A stretch of 64,000 nt of DNA, taken from the NCBI GenBank assembly GCA_934394585.1, contig CAKRQU010000003.1, positions 1-64,000 on the forward strand, written 5' to 3'. A program made the translations under genes and the position numbers. This DNA is from an uncultured Eubacteriales bacterium. GTDB taxonomy: Bacteria; Bacillota; Clostridia; Oscillospirales; CAG-272. Under the pieces are notes generated by a model. That model did not search any database and was not told the origin of the DNA. It worked only from the letters and a program-made list of their open reading frames with translations. Below are positions 25,224 through 33,586 of the stretch, piece by piece. Each line of letters begins with the position of its first letter. Position 1 is the first letter of the stretch.

Positions 25224-27941
25224 ATGGAAACAAACGGCAAAAAGGCAATCGACAGCGTGGATTCGCTGAAGGAAGCCCTCGCCCGCGTAAGAGAAGCGCA
25301 GAAAAAATACGCTTCCTATACGCAGGAGCAGGTAGACGCTATTTTCAAAGCGGCAGCCATCGCCGCAAATATGGCAAGAATCCCCCTCGCAAAAATGGCT
25401 GTGGCTGAAACCGGCATGGGCATAGTCGAAGACAAAGTGATCAAAAACAACTATGCGGCAGAATATATTTACAATGCATACAGACGCACGAAAACCTGCG
25501 GCGTCATAGAAGAAGACAAAGCTTACGGCATAAAGAAAATTGCCGAGCCGATCGGCGTGATTGCCGCCGTCATCCCGACGACAAATCCCACATCCACGGC
25601 GATTTTCAAAACGCTTCTCGCGCTGAAAACGAGAAACGCCATAATAATCAGCCCTCATCCGAGAGCGAAAGAAAGCACGGCAGCCGCGGCAAGGATTGTT
25701 CTCGATGCCGCCGTGCGTGCGGGCGCTCCCGAGGGCATAATCGACTGGATAGACACGCCGAGCCTCGAAATGACGGGGCTACTGATGAAGGAAGCCGATA
25801 TCATTCTCGCAACCGGCGGTCCCGGCATGGTAAAAGCCGCCTATTCCAGCGGCAAACCCGCCATAGGCGTCGGCGCGGGAAATACTCCCGCCATAATCGA
25901 CGACAGCGCGGATACGGTTCTCGCGGTGAATTCGATAATACATTCCAAAACGTTTGACAACGGCATGATATGCGCCTCAGAGCAGTCGGTGGTAGTTCTC
26001 GACGGAATATATGACGCGGTAAAAACGGAATTTGCCTCGCGCGGTTGTTTCTTCCTTTCCACCGATGAAACGGAAAGGATGAGAAAGACAATCATCACAA
26101 ACGGCGCGCTGAATGCTAAAATAGTCGGTCAGAGCGCAGCGAAAATAGCGGAGCTTGCGGGAGTGAAAGTCCCCGCCGGCACAAAAATACTGATAGGCGA
26201 AGTGGAAAGCACCGATCTTTCCGAAGAGTTTGCCCATGAAAAGCTTTCCCCCGTGCTCGCCATGTACCGCGCAAAAGATGCGGAAGATGCTTTTTGCAAG
26301 GCGGAGCAGCTGATAGCCGACGGCGGCTACGGTCACACATCTTCGATTTACCTGAATGAACAGACGGCAAAGGAAAAGCTCGACGAATTTCAGCGCCGCA
26401 TGAAAACCTGCCGCATTCTCGTGAATATGCCCGCTTCTCAGGGAGCGATAGGCGACCTGTACAATTTCAAACTCACCCCGTCGCTGACGCTGGGCTGCGG
26501 CTCGTGGGGCGGAAACAGCGTTTCCGAAAACGTCGGCGTAAAACACCTGCTGAATATAAAAACAGTTGCGGAAAGGAGAGAAAATATGCTTTGGTTCCGT
26601 GCACCCGAAAAGGTATATATCAAAAAAGGCTGCCTGCCCGTCGCTCTCGACGAGCTGAAAACAGTACTCGGCAAAAAGCGTGTTTTCATCGTGACCGACT
26701 CTTTCCTCTATCGCAACGGATATACCAAGCCGATAACGGACAAACTCGATGAAATGGGCATCGCACATACCGAATTTTTCGATGTGGAGCCGGATCCCAC
26801 GCTCGCCTGCGCGGTAGCCGGCGCAAATCGTATGCATGCTTTCGCCCCCGATTGCATAATAGCTCTGGGCGGCGGCTCGGCTATGGATGCGGGCAAGATA
26901 ATGTGGGTTCTCTATGAGCATCCCGAAGCCGATTTCATGGATATGGCGATGCGCTTTATCGATATAAGAAAAAGAGTTTACACATTCCCGAAAATGGGCG
27001 AAAAGGCATATTTCATCGCCGTGCCCACCTCGGCGGGTACGGGCAGCGAGGTTACTCCCTTTGCCGTCATCACCGATGAGAAAACAGGCATAAAATATCC
27101 TCTCGCCGATTACGAGCTGATGCCGGATATGGCGATAGTCGATACCGATTTCCACATGAGTGCGCCGCGCGGTCTTACAGCCGCTTCCGGCATAGACGCT
27201 GTGACCCACGCGCTGGAAGCTTACGCTTCCGTGATGGCTACGGATTATACCGACGGGCTCGCCCTGCGCGCGCTGAAAATAATATTCGAATATCTGCCGA
27301 GAGCTTACGACAACGGTGCTTCCGATATCGAAGCGCGCGAGAAAATGGCAAATGCCGCCACCATGGCGGGCATGGCTTTTGCAAATGCTTTTCTCGGCGT
27401 ATGCCATTCCATGGCGCATAAGCTCGGCGCTTTTCATCATCTGCCGCACGGCATAGCAAATGCGCTGATGATAGAGGAGGTTCTCCGCTTCAATGCTTCC
27501 GAAGCGCCCGTGAAAATGGGCACATTCCCGCAGTACGATCATCCGCATACGCTTTCGCGCTATGCCGAGGTAGCCGATTATCTCGGGCTCGGCGGCAAAA
27601 CCGAAAGCGAAAAGCTGGAGCTCCTGATAAAAGCCGTAAATTCTCTGAAAGAACGAGTGGGCATAAAGAAATCCATCCGTGAATACAACATAGATGAAAA
27701 GGATTTCCTCGAAAAGCTGGACGCCATGACAGAGCAGGCTTTTGACGATCAGTGCACCGGCGCAAATCCGCGCTATCCGCTGATGAGCGAAATAAAAGAA
27801 ATGTATCTCGCCGCATACTACGGCAAGACGCATTTTGCCGATCCCGATATGCCGAAAGCATCAGACGCTTTCCGCGAGGACGACAGCCGCAATTTCAAAC
27901 AGGCTTACCGCCGCGCCAGAAGCGGAATGGGCAAAATCTGA
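25224..27941 (+). CDS. adhE: Bifunctional acetaldehyde-CoA / alcohol dehydrogenase
   Basis: Converts acetyl-CoA to acetaldehyde and then ethanol, using two NADH. The 905-residue protein has an N-terminal CoA-acylating aldehyde dehydrogenase domain with catalytic Cys250 in NGMICASEQ. Its C-terminal iron-dependent alcohol dehydrogenase has ALGGGSAMDAGKIMW, GIDAVTHALEAY and the iron-binding histidines in CHSMAHKLGAFHHLPHG (about 727-743). ATG 25224 carries AAGGAGGA; the longer open frame back to 24984 overlaps rex and is a shadow. It lies 32 nt after rex, consistent with Rex control. It would regenerate NAD+ when H2 pressure blocks hydrogenase. Confidence 0.96.
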   Translation: METNGKKAIDSVDSLKEALARVREAQKKYASYTQEQVDAIFKAAAIAANMARIPLAKMAVAETGMGIVEDKVIKNNYAAEYIYNAYRRTKTCGVIEEDKAYGIKKIAEPIGVIAAVIPTTNPTSTAIFKTLLALKTRNAIIISPHPRAKESTAAAARIVLDAAVRAGAPEGIIDWIDTPSLEMTGLLMKEADIILATGGPGMVKAAYSSGKPAIGVGAGNTPAIIDDSADTVLAVNSIIHSKTFDNGMICASEQSVVVLDGIYDAVKTEFASRGCFFLSTDETERMRKTIITNGALNAKIVGQSAAKIAELAGVKVPAGTKILIGEVESTDLSEEFAHEKLSPVLAMYRAKDAEDAFCKAEQLIADGGYGHTSSIYLNEQTAKEKLDEFQRRMKTCRILVNMPASQGAIGDLYNFKLTPSLTLGCGSWGGNSVSENVGVKHLLNIKTVAERRENMLWFRAPEKVYIKKGCLPVALDELKTVLGKKRVFIVTDSFLYRNGYTKPITDKLDEMGIAHTEFFDVEPDPTLACAVAGANRMHAFAPDCIIALGGGSAMDAGKIMWVLYEHPEADFMDMAMRFIDIRKRVYTFPKMGEKAYFIAVPTSAGTGSEVTPFAVITDEKTGIKYPLADYELMPDMAIVDTDFHMSAPRGLTAASGIDAVTHALEAYASVMATDYTDGLALRALKIIFEYLPRAYDNGASDIEAREKMANAATMAGMAFANAFLGVCHSMAHKLGAFHHLPHGIANALMIEEVLRFNASEAPVKMGTFPQYDHPHTLSRYAEVADYLGLGGKTESEKLELLIKAVNSLKERVGIKKSIREYNIDEKDFLEKLDAMTEQAFDDQCTGANPRYPLMSEIKEMYLAAYYGKTHFADPDMPKASDAFREDDSRNFKQAYRRARSGMGKI

Positions 27942-27957
27942 AACGGAGGCGAAATAA

Positions 27958-28707
27958 ATGTTACCGGACAGAATAATTGCCGTGAGAAACAATAAAACAG
28001 TGTATCGCGACGGCGATCTGTGCATGAAGGTTTTCTGCGAAGGCTATCCGAAAGCCGCCGTGCTGAGCGAAGCGCTGAAGCAGTCGCTCGCGGAGGAAAC
28101 GCCGCTCTGCGTACCGAAAATACGCGCCGTCACTCTGACGGACGGAAAATGGACGATAATTTCGGATTATATCCGCGGGAAAACGCTCGATCGTTTAATC
28201 GAAGAAAATCCCGACAAAAAAGACGAATATCTCGGCATTTTCATAGATACGCAGCTCACGATACTCGGCACGCCGTGCCCTCTTCTGCCGAAGCTGCGCG
28301 ACAAAATGGACAGAAAAATCCTCGAAACGGATTTCGATGCCACCGTGCGCTACGAGTTGCATGCGCGCCTCGACGCCATGCCGAAAAAAAGTCAGCTCTG
28401 CCACGGAGATTTCAATTTATCAAATGTCATCATTTCCGATGATAAAAAACCGTATATTCTCGATTGGGCGCATGCCACGCAGGGCAATGCCGAAGCGGAC
28501 GCCGCGAGAACATATCTGCTTTTCTGGCTCGCGGGAGATATCGCCGGAGCGGAAAGATATCTGGCGCTTTTCTGTGCAAAAAGCGGCGCCGAAAAGCAGG
28601 ATATACAAAAATGGATGCCCATAGTCGCCGCCTCGCAGACGGTAAAGGGCAATGAAAAAGAACGCGAGTTCCTCAACAGCTGGGTGAACGTCGTCGATTA
28701 TGAATAA
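27958..28707 (+). CDS. Aminoglycoside-phosphotransferase-fold kinase (TIGR02172-like)
   Basis: 249-residue protein with the APH/choline-kinase fold. The catalytic-loop motif is LCHGDFNLSNVI (His149, Gly150, Asp151, Asn156) and the metal-binding segment ILDWAHATQGNAEAD begins at Asp169. This resembles the TIGR02172 APH-like family, whose substrate is unknown; antibiotic resistance should not be assumed. It has a GGAGG start, lies 16 nt after adhE and 24 nt before the [2Fe-2S] genes, and so is inside the redox operon. A kinase fold beside a SpoIIE-type phosphatase raises the possibility of a phosphorylation-based sensor pair. Confidence 0.75.
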   Translation: MLPDRIIAVRNNKTVYRDGDLCMKVFCEGYPKAAVLSEALKQSLAEETPLCVPKIRAVTLTDGKWTIISDYIRGKTLDRLIEENPDKKDEYLGIFIDTQLTILGTPCPLLPKLRDKMDRKILETDFDATVRYELHARLDAMPKKSQLCHGDFNLSNVIISDDKKPYILDWAHATQGNAEADAARTYLLFWLAGDIAGAERYLALFCAKSGAEKQDIQKWMPIVAASQTVKGNEKEREFLNSWVNVVDYE

Positions 28708-28731
28708 TTTTTTAAAAGGAGAAATAAAAAA

Positions 28732-28971
28732 ATGAAAGTAACAGTTTGCATCGGTTCGTCCTGCCACATAAAAGGATCACGTCAGGTAGTGGAAGGACTC
28801 CAGTATCTCATAGCAAAAGAAAATCTCGGCGACAAAGTCGATCTCGGCGGTACATTCTGCATGGGCAGATGTCAGGAGGGCGTATGCGTGACGGTGGACG
28901 GAGAATTTCACTCCGTTTCCCCCGATACACTCGAAGAGTTTTTCAATAAGGAAATAAAGGCAAAGGTATAA
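28732..28971 (+). CDS. Thioredoxin-like [2Fe-2S] protein 1
   Basis: 79-residue electron carrier with the thioredoxin-like ferredoxin fold of the NuoE/HydC C-terminal domain. The four cluster cysteines are spaced CIGSSC (CX4C, residues 6-11) and CMGRC (CX3C, about 43-47). It probably passes electrons to or from the following PAS-hydrogenase; similar proteins accompany HydS-type hydrogenases in Thermotoga and Ruminococcus (from memory). It starts after AAAGGAG and is followed three bases later by a paralogue. Confidence 0.82.
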   Translation: MKVTVCIGSSCHIKGSRQVVEGLQYLIAKENLGDKVDLGGTFCMGRCQEGVCVTVDGEFHSVSPDTLEEFFNKEIKAKV

Positions 28972-28974
28972 AAA

Positions 28975-29244
28975 ATGGTTTTTGTCGAAGTTTGCGTTGG
29001 AAGCTCGTGCCATCTGAAAGGCGCTCCCGAAATAGCAGAGCTTCTGCAAAAATACATAGCAGACAACGGTCTGGAGGATGAAATAGTCCTCTCCGGCAGC
29101 TTCTGCACGGGAAAATGCAACAGAATAGGCGTAACCGTCACTGTGGGTGACAATATATATACAGGCATAACAAAAGATACGTTCCGCGATTTCTGGAACG
29201 ATAAAATAATGCCGGCGGTAAAGGCGGCAAGGGAGGGAAATTAA
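28975..29244 (+). CDS. Thioredoxin-like [2Fe-2S] protein 2
   Basis: 89-residue paralogue of the preceding gene. The same GSSCHxKG context holds the first two cysteines (CVGSSC, residues 7-12) and a CTGKC pair occurs near residue 44. It differs by a longer C-terminus. Start ATG 28975 has AAAGG eight bases upstream; the stop abuts the hydrogenase start with no gap. The tandem pair suggests a two-carrier electron relay or alternate redox partners for the sensory hydrogenase. Confidence 0.82.
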   Translation: MVFVEVCVGSSCHLKGAPEIAELLQKYIADNGLEDEIVLSGSFCTGKCNRIGVTVTVGDNIYTGITKDTFRDFWNDKIMPAVKAAREGN

Positions 29245-30921
29245 ATGGCAAATTGCCTCACTCTCAAAAAATCAAACTGCAAAAACTGCTATAAATGCAT
29301 ACGCCACTGCCCTGTGAAATCCATACGTTTTTCGGGCAATCAGGCGCATATCATAGGAAACGAATGTATCCTCTGCGGTCAGTGCTTTGTCGTTTGCCCG
29401 CAGAATGCGAAGCAGATAGTGGACGATACGGAAAAAGTAAAGGTTCTCATCATGTCCGGCTCACCGGTATATGTCAGCCTCGCCCCCTCGTTTGTCGCAA
29501 ATTATCGCGGCATAGGTATAGAGGGCATGCGCAAAGCGCTGAAAAAGCTCGGTTTTGCCGACGCCGAAGAAACGGCGATAGGCGCCACTATAGTAAAAAC
29601 GGAATATGAGAACATGCTCGCGGACGGCACCCGTGACGTGGTGATATCATCCTGCTGCCATTCGATAAACCTGCTCATTCAGAAATATTTTCCGAAAGAG
29701 CTGGAATATCTCGCCGATGTTCTTTCCCCGATGCAGGCGCATTGCGAAGATATCAAGCGCCGCCATCCCGATGCCAAAACGGTTTTCATAGGTCCGTGCG
29801 TGGCGAAAAAGGATGAGGCGGAATATTACGAAGGCATAGTCGATGCGGCGATAACATTCGAGGATCTCACAAAATGGCTGGAAGCCGAGCATATCACGCT
29901 CGAAGCCGACCCCGATAAAAACGAAGAAAGCCGCGCGCGCTTTTTCCCGACTACCGGCGGCATACTGAAAACAATGGCGCAGAATGCGCCGGGCTATACA
30001 TACATGGCGATAGACGGCGTGGAAAACTGCATGGCGGCTCTGCGCGATATCGAAAGCGGAAAGCTGCACAAATGCTTTGTCGAAATGTCGGCATGCATAG
30101 GCAGCTGCATCAGCGGACCGGTAATGGAAAAATATCACCGCTCACCCGTTTCCGATTATATCGCGATAGCCGAGGCGGCGGGCAAAAAAGATTTCCCAGT
30201 GGAGCAGCCCGATTCCGTGGAGCTGCGCAAAGTGATGGAGCCGATAGAACGGCGCTACGGCACCCCCAGCGAAGCGGAAATAGCCGAAATTCTGCGCAAA
30301 ATGGGCAAAACACGTCCCGAGGACGAGCTGAACTGCGGTTCCTGCGGTTACGACACCTGCCGCGAAAAGGCTATAGCCATCTACCACGGCAAAGCGGAAA
30401 TTTCCATGTGTCTGCCGTATCTGAAGGATAAAGCGGAAAGCTTTTCCGACTGCATCGTAAGCAATACGCCGAACGGTCTTATCGTTCTCAACGAGGCGCT
30501 GGAGGTTCAGCAGATAAACGACGCGGCGAGAAGGATAATGAATATCCGCTCCGCCTCGGATGTGCTGGGCGATCAGGTGATACGCATACTCGATCCCTCC
30601 ATATTCATGCAGGCGCTGGAAACGAAACGCAATATACGCGACAAACGCACATATCTCGCCGAATATAAAAAATACGTGGAGCAGACTGTAATCTACGACG
30701 ATACGTATCATCTGCTGATATGCATAATGCGCGACGTGACCGACGAGGAAAACGAAAAGGAAAAGAAAGAAGATATCAGCCGCCAGACTGTGGAAATAGC
30801 CGATAAGGTAGTGGAAAAGCAGATGCGCATAGTGCAGGATATCGCTTCCCTGCTGGGCGAAACCGCGGCGGAAACCAAAATAGCGCTGACAAAGCTCAAG
30901 GAGAGTATCACCAATGAATGA
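29245..30921 (+). CDS. PAS-containing sensory-type [FeFe] hydrogenase (HydS, group C-like)
   Basis: 558 residues. Two N-terminal [4Fe-4S] motifs are present (Cys12, 15, 18, 22 and Cys41, 44, 47, 51). The H-cluster motifs are SSCCHS (Cys137/138), GPCVAKKDE (Cys185) and EMSACIGSC (Cys284/288). A CGSCGYDTC domain (Cys364, 367, 372 and Cys389) follows, then a PAS domain at about 400-505 and a helical tail. The variant L1 (His-Ser instead of Pro-[AGW]) and the PAS tail mark the putative H2-sensing branch rather than a production enzyme. It overlaps the phosphatase gene by 8 nt, which suggests direct signalling to it. H-cluster assembly would need HydE/F/G, which are not in the window. Confidence 0.9.
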   Translation: MANCLTLKKSNCKNCYKCIRHCPVKSIRFSGNQAHIIGNECILCGQCFVVCPQNAKQIVDDTEKVKVLIMSGSPVYVSLAPSFVANYRGIGIEGMRKALKKLGFADAEETAIGATIVKTEYENMLADGTRDVVISSCCHSINLLIQKYFPKELEYLADVLSPMQAHCEDIKRRHPDAKTVFIGPCVAKKDEAEYYEGIVDAAITFEDLTKWLEAEHITLEADPDKNEESRARFFPTTGGILKTMAQNAPGYTYMAIDGVENCMAALRDIESGKLHKCFVEMSACIGSCISGPVMEKYHRSPVSDYIAIAEAAGKKDFPVEQPDSVELRKVMEPIERRYGTPSEAEIAEILRKMGKTRPEDELNCGSCGYDTCREKAIAIYHGKAEISMCLPYLKDKAESFSDCIVSNTPNGLIVLNEALEVQQINDAARRIMNIRSASDVLGDQVIRILDPSIFMQALETKRNIRDKRTYLAEYKKYVEQTVIYDDTYHLLICIMRDVTDEENEKEKKEDISRQTVEIADKVVEKQMRIVQDIASLLGETAAETKIALTKLKESITNE

Positions 30922-32086
30922 TTTATGTGCCGATATCGGCTACAGAAGCATCAATCACGCGGGCGAACAGCTCTGCGGCGATCATGTGGATATAGTCGAG
31001 CAGGGTGAAAATTCCACCGTGATAGTCCTCGCCGACGGACTCGGCAGCGGCGTCAAAGCGAGTATACTTTCCACTCTCACGAGCAAGATAATATCCACCA
31101 TGATGGCGGAGGGGCTTACTCTTGAGGACTGCGTGGAAACCATAGCGCAGACTCTGCCTATATGCTCGGTGCGCGGCGTAGCTTATTCCACATTCACCAT
31201 TCTCCATATAGTGAATAATACGGATATGGAGCTGATTCAGTATGACAATCCGCAGGTTATCCTGCTGCGCGGCGGGAAAAATTACGATTATCCCACTACG
31301 GAAATGAATATCGGCGGCAAAAAAATACTGAAATCCGTGATAAAACTCATGGAAGACGATATTTTCGTCGCGATGAGCGACGGTTGCCCCCATGCCGGCA
31401 TAGGCAGAGCCTATAATTTCGGCTGGAAACGCGCCGATATAATAGATTATATGGAAACGGTAGCCATCGCGGGATATACGGCGAAAACCCTATCCACCAT
31501 ACTTATCGACGAAGTGGATAAGCTTTACGGTCACGAGCCGGGCGACGATGCCACCGCCTGCGTAGTGAAAATACGCAAACGCGAACCGATGAATATTCTT
31601 TTCGGTCCGCCTTCAAACAGAGATGACTGCAACAGAATGATGTCGCTTTTCTTCTCCAAGGAAGGCAAACATATCGTATGCGGCGGCACCACATCCTCCA
31701 TAGTTTCGAAATATCTCGGCAAACCGATAAAGGCAAGTCTGGATTTCGGTTCCGGCGATGTCCCGCCGATAGCCGAAATAGAGGGCGTGGATCTCGTCAC
31801 TGAGGGCGTAATCACGGTAAACCGCGTGGTGGAATATGCCAAAGACGCGATAGGCGAAAACAAGCTCTATGAAAAATGGGGCTACGGGCATGACGGCGCT
31901 TCTCTTATCTGCCGTCTGCTTTTCGAGGAAGCCACGGATATAAACTTCTTCGTGGGCAGGGCTGTAAACCCCGCGCATCAGAATCCCGATCTGCCTATAA
32001 ATTTCAATATAAAAATGAATCTTGTGGAAGAGCTTTCCAAATGCCTGCGGCAAATGGGAAAGCGTATAAAGGTAAGTTATTTCTAA
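30914..32086 (+). CDS. SpoIIE/PP2C-type phosphatase coupled to HydS
   Basis: 390 residues. The N-terminal ~220 residues are a PP2C-like (SpoIIE) Ser/Thr phosphatase: CGDH near residue 22, LADGLGSG (Asp41), MSDG, and EPGDDATAC (Asp211/212) supply metal ligands. The C-terminal ~165 residues (from about KREPMNILFGPPSNRDD) form an extra domain seen with hydrogenase-linked phosphatases, whose function I cannot name. It starts inside the end of the HydS gene. It probably relays H2 or redox state by dephosphorylating a partner, by analogy with anti-sigma systems. There is no membrane segment. Confidence 0.85.
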   Translation: MNDLCADIGYRSINHAGEQLCGDHVDIVEQGENSTVIVLADGLGSGVKASILSTLTSKIISTMMAEGLTLEDCVETIAQTLPICSVRGVAYSTFTILHIVNNTDMELIQYDNPQVILLRGGKNYDYPTTEMNIGGKKILKSVIKLMEDDIFVAMSDGCPHAGIGRAYNFGWKRADIIDYMETVAIAGYTAKTLSTILIDEVDKLYGHEPGDDATACVVKIRKREPMNILFGPPSNRDDCNRMMSLFFSKEGKHIVCGGTTSSIVSKYLGKPIKASLDFGSGDVPPIAEIEGVDLVTEGVITVNRVVEYAKDAIGENKLYEKWGYGHDGASLICRLLFEEATDINFFVGRAVNPAHQNPDLPINFNIKMNLVEELSKCLRQMGKRIKVSYF

Positions 32087-32107
32087 AGCAAACGGAGGAA
32101 TAAAAAC

Positions 32108-33529
32108 ATGAGAAAATTTGATACGAAGGTACAGTATTTGAAATACAAGGTCCTCCGTGAAGTGGCACGCGAAGCATGGGCGGACAGACTGCCCGAAACG
32201 GCTTTCGATATCCCGAAAACAATAGTCCCGGGCAAAGTACCCACCATGCGTTGCTGCGTTTATAAAGAGCGCGCCATCCTGATGGAGCGCGTGAAAATCG
32301 CCATGGGCGGCGATAAGCATAATCCCAATGTCATAGAGGTAATAGATATCGCCTGCGACGAATGCCCCATGGGCGGCTACGAGGTTACAAATGCGTGCCG
32401 CGGCTGTCTTGCTCACCGTTGCGAAGACGCATGCCGTTTCGGCGCAATAACCTTTGATGAAAATCACGTCGCGCACATCGACAAAACGAAATGCAAAGAA
32501 TGCGGCGCGTGCGCGAAGGTTTGCCCCTACAGCGCAATACATAATTACAAACGTCCCTGCGAAACCGCCTGCAAAGTAAAAGCCATATCCATGGGCGAGG
32601 AAAAGCAGGCTTGCATCGACAATAACAAATGCATTTCCTGCGGCGCATGCGTTTATCAGTGTCCTTTCGGAGCGATAACGGATAAATCCTTTATCCTCAA
32701 TGTGATAGACATGATAAAGAAAAGCGAAAACAATACCAAATTCAAAGTTTATGCCGTGGTGGCTCCGTCGATATCCAGCCAGTTTACTTATGCCAAACTC
32801 GGTCAGGTTATCACGGGATTGCGCGAACTCGGTTTCCATACCGTTATAGAAGCCGCACTCGGTGCGGATATGGTAGCTCAGGCAGAATCAAAAGAGCTCG
32901 CGGAAAAAGGCTTCCTCACCAGCTCCTGCTGCCCTGCTTTCGTGGATTATATCGAAAAGAATTTCCCCGATCTCGTGCCTTTTGTTTCGCATAATCTCTC
33001 GCCTATGGCGACCATCGCGAAATATATCAAGGAACATGAATCTCCCTGCAAAGTAGTATTCATCGGTCCGTGCACGGCAAAGAAAATGGAAGTGCAAAAG
33101 GATAAAATAAAACCTTATGTAGATGCGGCTATGACATTTGAAGAGCTGCAGGCGCTTTTCGACAGCAAAGATATAGATATCACCACGCTGGAGGAAGGCG
33201 TGCTCGACAATGCTTCCTATTTCGGCAGAATATTCGCCCGTTCGGGCGGTCTTTCCGATGCCGTGGCAGAGGGACTGAAGGAGCAAGGCATAGATTTCCT
33301 GCTCAAACCCTGCGCCTGCGACGGAATAGAAGCCTGCAAAATAGCGCTCCTGCAAAAGAGCAAAAACAGACTGGATGCAAACTTTATCGAAGGTATGGCT
33401 TGCGTCGGCGGATGTATAGGCGGCGCGGGATGCCTCACACACGGCGAGAAAAACAAAGCCGAGGTGGACAAATACGGCATGGCTGCCTACGAAAAAACCA
33501 TTTCCGATGCTGTTTCCGTGCTGAAATGA
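32108..33529 (+). CDS. [FeFe] hydrogenase, group B monomeric type
   Basis: 473 residues. The cysteine-rich N-terminal half (CDECPMGG, CRGCLAHRCEDAC, CKECGACAKVCP, CISCGACVYQCP) holds several [4Fe-4S] clusters. The H-cluster domain has TSSCCPAF (Cys274/275), GPCTAKKME (Cys322) and EGMACVGGCIGGAGC (Cys432/436). Together with the short C-terminus these motifs match the group-B clostridial hydrogenases (TIGR04105-like). It probably makes H2 from reduced ferredoxin or consumes it. It follows the phosphatase gene by 21 nt and ends the operon at a strong terminator, so it is a candidate output of Rex and HydS control. Confidence 0.92.
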   Translation: MRKFDTKVQYLKYKVLREVAREAWADRLPETAFDIPKTIVPGKVPTMRCCVYKERAILMERVKIAMGGDKHNPNVIEVIDIACDECPMGGYEVTNACRGCLAHRCEDACRFGAITFDENHVAHIDKTKCKECGACAKVCPYSAIHNYKRPCETACKVKAISMGEEKQACIDNNKCISCGACVYQCPFGAITDKSFILNVIDMIKKSENNTKFKVYAVVAPSISSQFTYAKLGQVITGLRELGFHTVIEAALGADMVAQAESKELAEKGFLTSSCCPAFVDYIEKNFPDLVPFVSHNLSPMATIAKYIKEHESPCKVVFIGPCTAKKMEVQKDKIKPYVDAAMTFEELQALFDSKDIDITTLEEGVLDNASYFGRIFARSGGLSDAVAEGLKEQGIDFLLKPCACDGIEACKIALLQKSKNRLDANFIEGMACVGGCIGGAGCLTHGEKNKAEVDKYGMAAYEKTISDAVSVLK

Positions 33530-33534
33530 GAATG

Positions 33535-33566
33535 AAAAAAAGACTGCCCGCGGGCAGTCTTTTTTA
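33535..33566 (+). terminator. Terminator of the redox operon
   Basis: A-run, GACTGCCCGCGGGCAGTC hairpin and T-run directly after the hydrogenase stop. It is symmetrical enough to serve the convergent pilin gene too. Confidence 0.9.
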
Positions 33567-33586
33567 TGTGGTTTTTATCGGTCAGT

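Noticed and set aside
27958..28707. Antibiotic resistance gene (aminoglycoside phosphotransferase)
   Set aside because: Only the fold is shared. Context in a redox operon and similarity to the TIGR02172-like group argue against a resistance role.
28732..33529. The hydrogenase genes as a trimeric electron-bifurcating HydABC complex
   Set aside because: There is no NuoF-like flavoprotein subunit, and the catalytic genes are of the PAS-sensory and group-B monomeric types.
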